In this document: piece after piece, positions 1 through 5,995 of the stretch
Position numbering within the stretch: position 1 is the stretch's first letter
How the letters are laid out: each line of letters starts with the position of its first letter
Origin: Cytophagales bacterium
Lineage (GTDB): Bacteria > Bacteroidota > Bacteroidia > Cytophagales > Cyclobacteriaceae
Reading direction: 5' to 3'
DNA: 9,347 nt
Assembly: GCA_020063545.1 (NCBI GenBank)
Contig: JAGUUF010000119.1
Location: 1 to 9,347, forward strand
Position numbers and translations under genes: made by a program
The notes under the pieces: model-generated
Databases searched by the model: none
Told to the model about the DNA's origin: nothing
What the model saw: only the letters and a program-made list of their open reading frames with translations

Positions 1-1
1 A

Positions 2-1249
2 GAGGAGCTTATACCGGTTAAGGTTGATTCGGTATCGAAACTTTTTTTGCAATCAACCGCAATTCAAAGTAATGCCCTGGTGCTGGCGGTACTTCAGCGG
101 CAAAAGATTGCGCACCAACCTGTTCTGCCGGATTCTACACTTAATTTACTCAATGCCACCTTGCTGAATAACTACATGGTATATGCGGTGAAGGATCTGG
201 ATACGGCATTTATCGAAAAAGCCTATCGGCTTGCTTCTCATCCCTCCAATGAAGTATACAGTGAAGCACTTAAGTCAACGCTGGCCCATGCGTATTACCA
301 CCAGGGAAACGTTTCCAGGGCAATGGCCATACTGGCCGAACTGGGTTACCTGAGCCAGGCTATGCAGGGTGAGTATAACTACATACTTGGATTATGGGCA
401 TTGGAGCAGGGTGCACCCGAACTGGCTGTGTCGCATTTTTCTAACGCGGTTGAAACCAATTACAAAGACGCACGGTATTACCAGTCCATTGCATTAGCAG
501 AAGCTGGCCTGCGCAACGAAGCACTTAAGGCAAGCGTTGAATTGCTTAACCAAAACGATTCGGTTGTCCGTGAAATCGGCAGGCAGTTGCAAAAAATTCT
601 GGCCGCGCCAGCAACCGGGTTGTCCTCGCTTTCCGACTTCGAACGGTACCAGTTTTTCCGATACCGGGTAACCTCACGCGATACGTTGCTTTTTAACCAG
701 TTGTTGAATCACATTAAAAATGCCGAATACCGTGCATTGGCGTGTTATGAAATGGGCAAACGCCAGTTAACCATGGGGCGGCTGGGCCTGGCAAAAAAGT
801 ACATCGGCCTGGCGCGCAATGAGACTTCCGATAAACAGTTACGGCAAAAAATAAGCGAGGTTGAATGGCTTATCGCAGAGAGTGCCGGAAATTACAAGCC
901 ACAAGGGGTTGAGCATGCAGCGGTTCAGTTCAGTAAACCCGCCCGGTTACTTTATGAAGCATTAACCAGTGAGGAAAAAGGGGACAGTGTGAAGGCAAAC
1001 CAGTATTTCAACAAGTTAGGATATAACAACCCGTTTTTTGAAGAGGGCATACTGGCAGCCGCACGTTACTTCGGCAGGCATCAGTCCCATCCGCTGCAGG
1101 TGTACAACCTGCTTACCGATGCCATTTACCTGAACAAGCATTCGTATCGGTTACTTAATGCCTATGCCGATGAGGCGGGCAGGCTGGGTTTCGAAGATTA
1201 TGCAGCAGGCGCAAAGGAGAGAGCCAGGGAACTGCTGCTGCGGAAATAA
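2..1249 (+). CDS. TPR-rich protein, 3' part only (N-terminus outside window)
   Basis: The frame is open from the first bases of the window, and no stop precedes the TTG at 47, so this is the C-terminal part of a longer protein of which about 415 residues are visible. The sequence is a run of paired amphipathic helices with TPR-like spacing of alanine, glycine and tyrosine, for example LAHAYYHQGNVSRAMAILAE and YNYILGLWALEQGAPELAVS, and again near the end with ANQYFNKLGYNNPFFEEGIL. TPR arrays act as protein-binding scaffolds; no catalytic motif is visible and no partner can be named. The gene ends in TAA only 3 bp before the convergent SET-domain gene, with no obvious hairpin terminator between them. 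Codon use and a G+C near 50% differ from the AT-richer genes right of the tRNA, so I place it in the host backbone. The role is unknown. Confidence 0.8.
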   Translation, partial: EELIPVKVDSVSKLFLQSTAIQSNALVLAVLQRQKIAHQPVLPDSTLNLLNATLLNNYMVYAVKDLDTAFIEKAYRLASHPSNEVYSEALKSTLAHAYYHQGNVSRAMAILAELGYLSQAMQGEYNYILGLWALEQGAPELAVSHFSNAVETNYKDARYYQSIALAEAGLRNEALKASVELLNQNDSVVREIGRQLQKILAAPATGLSSLSDFERYQFFRYRVTSRDTLLFNQLLNHIKNAEYRALACYEMGKRQLTMGRLGLAKKYIGLARNETSDKQLRQKISEVEWLIAESAGNYKPQGVEHAAVQFSKPARLLYEALTSEEKGDSVKANQYFNKLGYNNPFFEEGILAAARYFGRHQSHPLQVYNLLTDAIYLNKHSYRLLNAYADEAGRLGFEDYAAGAKERARELLLRK

Positions 1250-1252
1250 CCG

Positions 1253-1756
1253 CTAAAGCAGGTGCGTATCCACACGCTTGGCTGTTTTACGCTTGTAATG
1301 CCGCGCCTTTTTGCCTTTCTTCTTTTTCTCTTTCGATTCCTTTTTGGCCAATTTCAGGTTTTCGCGGATTACCTTCCAGTAATCAGGGCCGTAGTCCACA
1401 AAAATTTCAGCGCCTGCCGGTATATTCTTCTTCGACTCGATGTAGGCTTTTAGTCCCTCCGTAATGTAATCGCAGTTATTGGTTACACCTTTAACCCGGC
1501 TTAATCCACGGGCATCGTTGGCATAACGCGCCAGGTGGCGCAGGGTTCTCCATGCATCAATAACATGGTCGCGCTTTACGTAAAAGATATACGCATTCTT
1601 GCCGTCAATATCCTCCACTTCCTTCCAGGTGGTAATCTTGCCCTTGTATTCAACTACCTTCTCGCCTTTGGGGATAAATACTTTGGTGAATAATCCCTTG
1701 CCGGCATTGGGCAACGTAGATTTTTTTACATAGAGGTGTTTCTCGTACAGCGCCAT
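1253..1756 (-). CDS. Small SET-domain protein with lysine-rich tail (putative lysine methyltransferase)
   Basis: With the start chosen here the protein has 167 residues. A TTG at 1822 would add 22 residues of non-conserved, hydrophobic sequence; the ATG at 1756 is preferred because the SET fold begins directly after it. SET landmarks in order: NAGKGLF (residues 17-23, the GxG cofactor-binding strand), RYANDARG (77-84, in the place of the RFINHSC motif), NCDY (94-97) and EIFVDYG (117-123, the ELTYDY equivalent with the catalytic-type tyrosine). The family transfers methyl groups from S-adenosylmethionine to protein lysines; the substrate here is unknown. After the domain comes a tail of about 30 residues rich in lysine and arginine, which could bind nucleic acid or be a self-methylation target (inference). 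The gene is convergent with the TPR gene and divergent from the tRNA. No Shine-Dalgarno sequence is visible. Confidence 0.85.
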   Translation of the reverse strand: MALYEKHLYVKKSTLPNAGKGLFTKVFIPKGEKVVEYKGKITTWKEVEDIDGKNAYIFYVKRDHVIDAWRTLRHLARYANDARGLSRVKGVTNNCDYITEGLKAYIESKKNIPAGAEIFVDYGPDYWKVIRENLKLAKKESKEKKKKGKKARHYKRKTAKRVDTHLL

Positions 1757-1861
1757 AGACAATGCGGGCGCCAAGATAAGGGAAATTGTGAAGTGTGCAG
1801 GAGTACCTGCCACATAGAACAATAGCCTTGCTGTGAAATTCGGAATATTGCGCGAACTGAT

Positions 1862-1869
1862 TACTTTTG
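1862..1869 (+). promoter_or_regulatory. Bacteroidota -7 promoter element for tRNA-Pro
   Basis: TACTTTTG matches the Bacteroidota primary sigma -7 consensus TAnnTTTG at every fixed position and lies 8 nt before the first base of the mature tRNA. Transcription would therefore begin almost at the tRNA 5' end. No good -33 TTTG is seen at the usual distance of about 19-21 nt. Confidence 0.6.
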
Positions 1870-1877
1870 CACCTCTT

Positions 1878-1952
1878 CGGGGTGTAGCACAGCCCGGCTA
1901 GTGCGCTACGTTCGGGACGTAGAGGTCGGAGGTTCGAATCCTCTCACCCCGA
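1878..1952 (+). tRNA. tRNA-Pro (anticodon CGG)
   Basis: A full cloverleaf of 75 nt can be drawn. The acceptor CGGGGTG (1878-1884) pairs with CACCCCG (1945-1951), followed by discriminator A1952. The D stem is GCAC/GTGC, the anticodon stem CTACG/CGTAG with loop TTCGGGA (anticodon CGG at 1913-1915, G37 as usual for proline tRNAs), the variable loop has 5 nt, and the T arm GGAGG-TTCGAAT-CCTCT closes with one G-U pair. CCA is not encoded; CTT follows. The tRNA reads proline codon CCG. Its 3' half also encodes, on the other strand, the last 15 residues of the serine recombinase frame, which marks it as the attachment site of an integrated element. Confidence 0.95.
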
Positions 1953-3468
1953 CTTGACAGGACAAATTGGAATTTTTTCCGTTTGTCCTGTTTTTATTTA
2001 CTCCTAACTCGCTGTTCATCATGTAAATAAAACGCACAGCCTCATTGACCCGGGTGGCTCGAAGTACGAATCCGTCAAAAGTCAATTTTTCGGGGTACAT
2101 CGAACCAATCACCTCCCGCTTCTTTTCGATGTCTCCGGTTTCATAGATGTAGTCTAACTTTAATAGATTATCCAATCCACGATTTAATAACTGGTCAATA
2201 CTGACTTGACTATCATCACACGCGCTGAGTTTAACCTCCAACTTTTCCAGTTTACTGGAATACTCCGATTTCATCTCTCTGAAATCTTCCGGGTCGAGTT
2301 GTTTTGAAGAAAGCAAATCCCTGATGTAGGACAACTTTTCTTCTAAGTCTTTGATTTGCGCCAGCACTTGTTTCCTATCATTCTGTAAATGATTTGTCTG
2401 ATCATTCCATGCTTCGGCTAAAGTTATCTTGTAAACTTCCGCCATCTCAGGTCGCGGAATATATTTCTTTAATTCATACTCAAAGAGATTATTTACATAA
2501 TCAGCTTTAAATCTACGGGTGCAACCATCAAAGCAATGATAATATGAATAGTATTTGTACCGCCCCTTTGAAGCACTCCCAGTCAGTAGTTTACCGCAGT
2601 GTGGGCAAATGAGAAAGCCGCGCAGCGGCATCGTAGCATTCGAAGCCACCTTTAACCGATACTGTCCTCTCTTTCTACCATCCAAAACGTCTTGTACTTG
2701 ATAATACAACGCCTCTGTAATAATGGGCTCGTGCTGTCCTTTTACAAACCGACTCTCTTCGTCTTTGTATTTAGGGATAAATATTTTTCCACAATAAACT
2801 GGATTCCTTATCACAAACCAGAAAAGGCTTTTGGTGCCTTTAAATCCTTTTTCCTTTGCTCTCTTATAAACCTGCTCTGTGTTGTATATGCCTTCAGCTA
2901 TTTTCTCAAACGACCATCGAATAATATCCGCATCAGGGTATCTGGGCGCTATAAGTTTTTTGCCACCTTCATCAGTTTTATTGATGTAACCAATAGGAGC
3001 CAATCCCATATATCGCCCCTCTTTTCGTGCTCTTCTCATGCCATGAATCACATTTAAAGCGCGCCTGTCATTCTCCACTTCAGGCGCGGCTAAATAGAAA
3101 GCGAGCATCATCTTGTTTTCCGGAATGGACAGATCAAGTGGTTGTTCAATGGCTTGAGGTTCAACTCCGAGTTTTCTAAGGATGTTAATCATTTGGTAAG
3201 CATCTCCCGCATTTCGACTGAACCTATCCCACTTGAGAAACAGCACCAAATCGGTTTGACTTTTATGCTTCCGCAAATCCTGAAGATATTTCTGCCATTC
3301 AGGACGATTGAACGTTTTAGCGGAGTGGTCTTCAAAAATAACTTTCCGGATACTTACCTTGTTGATGTCACAATACCTTCGGAGAAGTTCTTCCTGGCTC
3401 CTCTGGGAATAGCCCTTGTCTGCTTGCTCATCTGTACTTACCCTGATGTATAAGTCCGCTGTTTTCAT
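1906..3468 (-). CDS. Large serine recombinase (site-specific integrase of the element)
   Basis: The 520-residue frame has the full layout of a large serine recombinase. The N-terminal resolvase domain carries YIRVSTDEQ with nucleophile Ser11 and the KWDRFSR motif (79-85) with active-site arginines. The recombinase DNA-binding domain covers about 155-265, with R-NPVYCGK around 221-228. A zinc ribbon has cysteines CPHC (288-291) and HCFDGC (311-316), and a coiled coil spans about 355-418. The enzyme would cut and rejoin attP/attB through a phosphoserine intermediate to integrate the element. The last 15 residues (GVRGFEPPTSTSRT, about 506-520) are translation of the tRNA-Pro gene, and the stop TAG lies in the tRNA anticodon stem. 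The natural C-terminus in the excised circle is therefore probably different. The small 51-residue gene ends 30 bp upstream, so the two are likely co-transcribed. Confidence 0.95.
   Translation of the reverse strand: MKTADLYIRVSTDEQADKGYSQRSQEELLRRYCDINKVSIRKVIFEDHSAKTFNRPEWQKYLQDLRKHKSQTDLVLFLKWDRFSRNAGDAYQMINILRKLGVEPQAIEQPLDLSIPENKMMLAFYLAAPEVENDRRALNVIHGMRRARKEGRYMGLAPIGYINKTDEGGKKLIAPRYPDADIIRWSFEKIAEGIYNTEQVYKRAKEKGFKGTKSLFWFVIRNPVYCGKIFIPKYKDEESRFVKGQHEPIITEALYYQVQDVLDGRKRGQYRLKVASNATMPLRGFLICPHCGKLLTGSASKGRYKYYSYYHCFDGCTRRFKADYVNNLFEYELKKYIPRPEMAEVYKITLAEAWNDQTNHLQNDRKQVLAQIKDLEEKLSYIRDLLSSKQLDPEDFREMKSEYSSKLEKLEVKLSACDDSQVSIDQLLNRGLDNLLKLDYIYETGDIEKKREVIGSMYPEKLTFDGFVLRATRVNEAVRFIYMMNSELGVNKNRTNGKNSNLSCQVGVRGFEPPTSTSRT
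1928..1953. other. Probable element left attachment junction (attL) in tRNA 3' end
   Basis: The T arm and acceptor 3' strand of the tRNA lie where host sequence meets the recombinase module. The recombinase gene abuts the tRNA tail-on, and base composition falls to its right, as expected for integration that rebuilds the tRNA 3' end. The exact crossover bases cannot be read: serine recombinases exchange at a 2-bp core, and no second copy of this segment was found in the window. Confidence 0.5.
1957..1996 (+). terminator. Rho-independent terminator after tRNA-Pro
   Basis: ACAGGACAAA (1957-1966) and TTTGTCCTGT (1982-1991) form a perfect 10-bp inverted repeat. An inner GGAA/TTCC can extend the stem, and a T-rich run follows (1991-1999). 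It starts 5 nt after the tRNA and should end its transcript. The same bases code for residues of the recombinase C-terminus on the minus strand. Confidence 0.75.
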
Positions 3469-3498
3469 ACAAAGAAGATTTAGGTTACCAAATTCTGA

Positions 3499-3654
3499 CT
3501 ACCTTTTATTGTTTCCCGTTTTTAAATATTGGCTCACAACAATGCTGGCCATCTTCCGAAGAAATTCGAGAATTGAAGCGGCCTGTTCTACAGTCACACT
3601 CACACCTTTGGCTTTGAGGATTTCCACTACTTTCTCCGGCTTTAATTTCTCCAT
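3499..3654 (-). CDS. Small 51-residue protein upstream of the recombinase
   Basis: This short frame starts MEKLKPEKVVEILKAKG and ends in TAG, with predicted helices through VTVEQAASILEFLRKM and a basic end. Support is strong for its size: a GGAGG ribosome site (3661-3665 on the plus strand reads CCTCC) sits 6 nt before the ATG in a genome where such sites are scarce, it reads in the same direction as the recombinase, and only 30 bp separate it from that gene. From memory, similar tiny proteins precede serine recombinases in other Bacteroidota, but I cannot check this here. It may be a recombination directionality factor or a regulator (inference only). A longer frame on the same strand (3506-3703) overlaps it out of phase and is cysteine-rich and low in plausibility. 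Confidence 0.75.
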   Translation of the reverse strand: MEKLKPEKVVEILKAKGVSVTVEQAASILEFLRKMASIVVSQYLKTGNNKR

Positions 3655-3857
3655 TTGGCACCTCCATAACTCCCACGCATGAGATCACAGCACAGGGTAC
3701 CACTGTAACGCTAATATAAAAAAATATGTTTTGATAACATAGTATTTAGCAAAACTTTTAATAATTTAGCAAGATAATTTTCTATACTGATCATCCTACG
3801 CTGCCGAATGAACTAATTTATACTCATGTGATTGACAAAACACTGAACTGAACAAAA
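3655..3857. promoter_or_regulatory. AT-rich divergent control region with phased direct repeats
   Basis: These 203 bp separate the minus-strand recombinase module from the plus-strand 235-residue gene and must hold both promoters. The stretch 3721-3780 is only about 17% G+C. ATTTAGCAA occurs at 3744-3752 and again at 3764-3772, exactly 20 bp apart (two helical turns). GTTTTG (3728-3733) and CAAAAC (3750-3755) form an inverted repeat over the first copy. This suggests an operator or recombinase/excisionase arm sites. TATGTTTT (3725-3732) is a near match to the phylum -7 element. Confidence 0.5.
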
Positions 3858-4565
3858 ATGACTCGAACATACAAGGTTACATACAAGACCTACCTTAACG
3901 AGCGTCTCAAAACTGTTTCTTTTCATGGTAAAGTCACTCATCCGCTCTACGTTCAAGTGACGTTTGATCGCAAATCAATATTCTTCAAGAGTTACTATTT
4001 TGAATTGTTTTCCAAACCTAAGTATCTGCTCCTTGCTGCTGGAAAGAAGAATAGCCCTGCTATTGAGAACGCAATTGCGCTGGAGAATGAATTGATTGAT
4101 TTTGTAATTGACAAATCGATAGATGGTTTTTCCTTAGAACGCTTCAAGAAATTGTATTGGTTCTACTGCCGTGATCTATGCGATATATCAGAGGACGGGT
4201 TCCGCGATTATTTGCTCACCTTCTTTAATGATGAAGGAATGCCCGCACTAGCCAACGCGATCACAAATGGAAGCAAAGGGAAAATACTATTTGATATCGT
4301 TCAGGATTTAAAGCTTGCACTGAAGCCGGATCTCTATAGCAAACTAATTGATAACTCATTTCATTATGCGCCTCCTTATATCCCTCTGTATGGGTTTATG
4401 TTCGAGCAAAAGAAGTGGCCCCTGCTTAGGCTAACGGTAAAGGAATGGACAGATCTAAAAACCAAAATGACCTTTGAGCAATACATTGAACAGAAATACC
4501 CTAATCAAGATCCAAAGTCATTAGTCGAGCAAATCGAGATGTGGTTAAAGTCTTTCAAGGGTTGA
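3858..4565 (+). CDS. Unrecognised 235-residue protein
   Basis: I do not recognise this gene. The N-terminal 60 residues are basic and strand-rich (HPLYVQVTFDRKSIFFKSYY, about 28-47), somewhat like the arm-type DNA-binding domain at the start of Bacteroidota tyrosine integrases, but no catalytic integrase domain follows. The rest is mainly helical with many aromatic residues, such as FKKLYWFYCRDLCD and YAPPYIPLYGFMFEQKKW. There is no signal peptide or membrane segment, so it is probably cytoplasmic. The ATG at 3858 follows an A-rich stretch without a Shine-Dalgarno sequence. It is transcribed away from the recombinase and is followed by the inverted-repeat structure at 4612-4746. A DNA-binding accessory role for the element is possible but unproven. 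Confidence 0.75.
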   Translation: MTRTYKVTYKTYLNERLKTVSFHGKVTHPLYVQVTFDRKSIFFKSYYFELFSKPKYLLLAAGKKNSPAIENAIALENELIDFVIDKSIDGFSLERFKKLYWFYCRDLCDISEDGFRDYLLTFFNDEGMPALANAITNGSKGKILFDIVQDLKLALKPDLYSKLIDNSFHYAPPYIPLYGFMFEQKKWPLLRLTVKEWTDLKTKMTFEQYIEQKYPNQDPKSLVEQIEMWLKSFKG

Positions 4566-4611
4566 TCCGACAGCAGTCAATTTAAGTTCCTTCATTTTTT
4601 TAGGCAAAGTT

Positions 4612-4746
4612 CGGCCTTGTTCCGGAACTCCGCCAAGAGACTTCGGCATAAACGGGCACCTGCCTACGGCCTACCTTCCCATTTATTCCGATTCCTCTTG
4701 GCTTCTTCAATTAGTCCACCCGCGATAGCCGTTCCGGAAAAGCCCG
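4612..4746. repeat. Two-tiered inverted repeat (candidate structured RNA or DNA hairpin)
   Basis: Outer arms: CGGCCTTGTTCCGGAAC (4612-4628) pairs with GTTCCGGAAAAGCCCG (4731-4746), with nine perfect inner pairs, one bulged G and one mismatch. Inner arms: 4632-4656 and 4678-4702 pair as GCCAAGAG/CTCTTGGC (8 bp), a 3x3 internal loop, TCGG/CCGA (4 bp), a 1x1 mismatch, and ATAAACGGG/CCCATTTAT. The loop is 21 nt (4657-4677), and a 28-nt single-stranded stretch (4703-4730) lies on the right. Two positions that mismatch as plus-strand RNA (4653/4681 and 4640/4694) become G-U pairs as minus-strand RNA, hinting that the minus strand is the folded transcript. The block is G+C-richer than its flanks and has no long open frame. 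I cannot assign it to a known RNA family. Confidence 0.6.
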
Positions 4747-4750
4747 GTTT

Positions 4751-4778
4751 GGTTGAGCACAAAAAATGATGTTCAACC
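4751..4778 (+). promoter_or_regulatory. Hairpin enclosing the start codon of the 128-residue gene
   Basis: GGTTGAGCA (4751-4759) pairs with TGTTCAACC (4770-4778), nine pairs including one G-U that exists only on the plus strand. The 10-nt loop contains the ATG at 4766-4768. As mRNA this would expose or mask the start and could control translation. Confidence 0.45.
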
Positions 4779-5152
4779 AAAACAGTACAGCTATGTTAGA
4801 CTACATCTATCTTTCACAAACTACACCATGTGATGAACCTTGCGCACAGGTTGGAACGAACGACTATCTGCACAACGCTCGCATTGAAATCCGTGTGTAT
4901 ATTGATCAATTGAAACGCGCATTTGGAAATAATCCGGAAGGATCTTTTTTCAAAGTTGTTCGTTGTCCTCATGACTTCGGCACATACCTCGATATTCGGT
5001 TTTACTATGAGGATGAAGATCAACTCCACATAAAGTATATGATGGCGATTGAATCTGGTTGCCACAAATGGGACGATTATTCCAAAAAGGAATTAGTAGG
5101 GCGAAACTATACTGTCAAGGTTATAGACGAAGAGATTGGTTTTTCCTACTAA
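4766..5152 (+). CDS. Unrecognised 128-residue protein
   Basis: No family can be named with confidence. The protein has a short variable head, a helical segment (DYLHNARIEIRVYIDQLKRA, about 33-52), and then a strand-rich part with VVRCPHDFGTYLDIRFYYEDE (about 64-84) and an acidic C-terminus. From memory, this order (helix, then HDFG-Y-D and an acidic DDED stretch, then a W-D motif) recurs in small hypothetical proteins of Bacteroidota plasmids and integrated elements, but I could not verify it. No signal peptide or membrane segment is present. Two ATGs stand in tandem (4766, 4769) inside a hairpin loop, and a third possible start lies at 4793. A strong terminator follows 10 bp after the stop, so the gene is a transcription unit end. 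Confidence 0.75.
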   Translation: MMFNQNSTAMLDYIYLSQTTPCDEPCAQVGTNDYLHNARIEIRVYIDQLKRAFGNNPEGSFFKVVRCPHDFGTYLDIRFYYEDEDQLHIKYMMAIESGCHKWDDYSKKELVGRNYTVKVIDEEIGFSY

Positions 5153-5161
5153 TACAAACTG

Positions 5162-5184
5162 AAGGGGGTCTGGCCCCTTTTTTA
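5162..5184 (+). terminator. Rho-independent terminator
   Basis: AAGGGGG (5162-5168) pairs with CCCCTTT (5174-5180) around loop TCTGG, with one G-U pair, and runs into six T residues (5178-5183). It sits 10 bp after the stop of the 128-residue gene and separates it from the sigma-factor operon. Confidence 0.85.
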
Positions 5185-5225
5185 TTCGGGTACTAGCCAA
5201 GAAAGTTTCATTTTTGCTGTGGTAA

Positions 5226-5240
5226 CCCTTAAATTAAGGG
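5226..5240. promoter_or_regulatory. 15-bp near-perfect palindrome upstream of the sigma gene
   Basis: CCCTTAAATTAAGGG has two perfect 7-bp arms around one central A, 126 bp before the ECF sigma start. It is too compact for a stable RNA hairpin, and no T run follows at the proper distance, so a dimeric repressor or activator site is more likely than a terminator (inference). Confidence 0.45.
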
Positions 5241-5366
5241 AGGCTATTTAGATAATTTTTAATAGCACAGTCTTTTTTAATGGATTAACGAGGTGGTTAA
5301 GTACCAACGGTTGCCCTGCGGTGATTGCTATTAGCCAAAAATCATCTATGAGAAATCATTTGCAAG

Positions 5367-5927
5367 ATGCCTGGTCATGTTAATAATCATGAGATTCGGA
5401 AATTATTGCTTTCCTACCCCAGGAGAGCTGTTAAGATTTTGTGCGATCAGTATTACAACAGCCTTGTGCGAATTGCATTTAATCTAACTCGTGATAAAGA
5501 GGCATCTAAAGATATTGTGCAGGAAACTTTTGCTTATGTCTGGCAAAATGCCAAAGAACTTGGCAACTATCATGAACGATCCATTCAGCATTATCTGGTA
5601 AGGATTGTGAGAAACAAATCCATAACCTACTACAATGAAAATGTACAACTCAGCAAAAAGAAAATACGATTTGTAAACGGCCATACCTATGACCTGGCGC
5701 AAGACTCAATAGAATCAAGGATCATCCAGATTGAGGTAACGCAGGAAATCCTCGGCATAATAGCACGGTTCCCCAAGAGAGAACGCGAATGCCTGATGAT
5801 GAAAATTGAGGACGAATTGGATAATGAAGAAATCTCGGCTCGGCTTGGTGTGGGCATAAAGGCCGTAGAAAGGAGCCTGACGAGCGCAAAAAAACGGCTC
5901 CGCAGGCGCCTGCAGGCCAAACCCTAA
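5367..5927 (+). CDS. ECF-type RNA polymerase sigma factor (Bacteroidota expansion family)
   Basis: The 186 residues have the normal length and layout of an extracytoplasmic-function sigma factor. Region 2 spans about 25-90, with DQYYNSLVRIAFNLTRDKEA and DIVQETFAYVW (the D-x-VQETF motif that binds core polymerase and the -10 element). Region 4 spans about 125-180, with RFPKRERECLMMKIED and the helix-turn-helix NEEISARLGVGIKAVERSL. It should direct polymerase to a small set of promoters when released by the anti-sigma factor encoded next, 68 bp downstream. In this phylum such pairs usually stand before a TonB-dependent receptor gene; none follows here. The start at 5367 is the first ATG and has no Shine-Dalgarno sequence. 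Since it lies in accessory DNA, it may control the element's own genes. Confidence 0.92.
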   Translation: MPGHVNNHEIRKLLLSYPRRAVKILCDQYYNSLVRIAFNLTRDKEASKDIVQETFAYVWQNAKELGNYHERSIQHYLVRIVRNKSITYYNENVQLSKKKIRFVNGHTYDLAQDSIESRIIQIEVTQEILGIIARFPKRERECLMMKIEDELDNEEISARLGVGIKAVERSLTSAKKRLRRRLQAKP

Positions 5928-5995
5928 AAATATTGTAGCCGGAGCATAGGAAATCGGGTCTGATCTCAGAGTAAATAATATAGAGAGCCATCACT

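Noticed and set aside
1757..1822. N-terminal extension of the SET protein from a TTG start
   Set aside because: The 22 added residues precede the SET fold, show no conserved pattern and would need a rare start codon; the ATG at 1756 explains the domain fully.
3506..3703. A 65-codon frame on the minus strand upstream of the recombinase
   Set aside because: It overlaps, out of phase, the 51-residue frame that has the GGAGG site and a sensible helical product; the 65-residue product is cysteine-rich and looks like a frame shadow.
5722..5994. A 90-codon minus-strand frame
   Set aside because: It is antisense to the region 4 code of the sigma factor and has no domain features.
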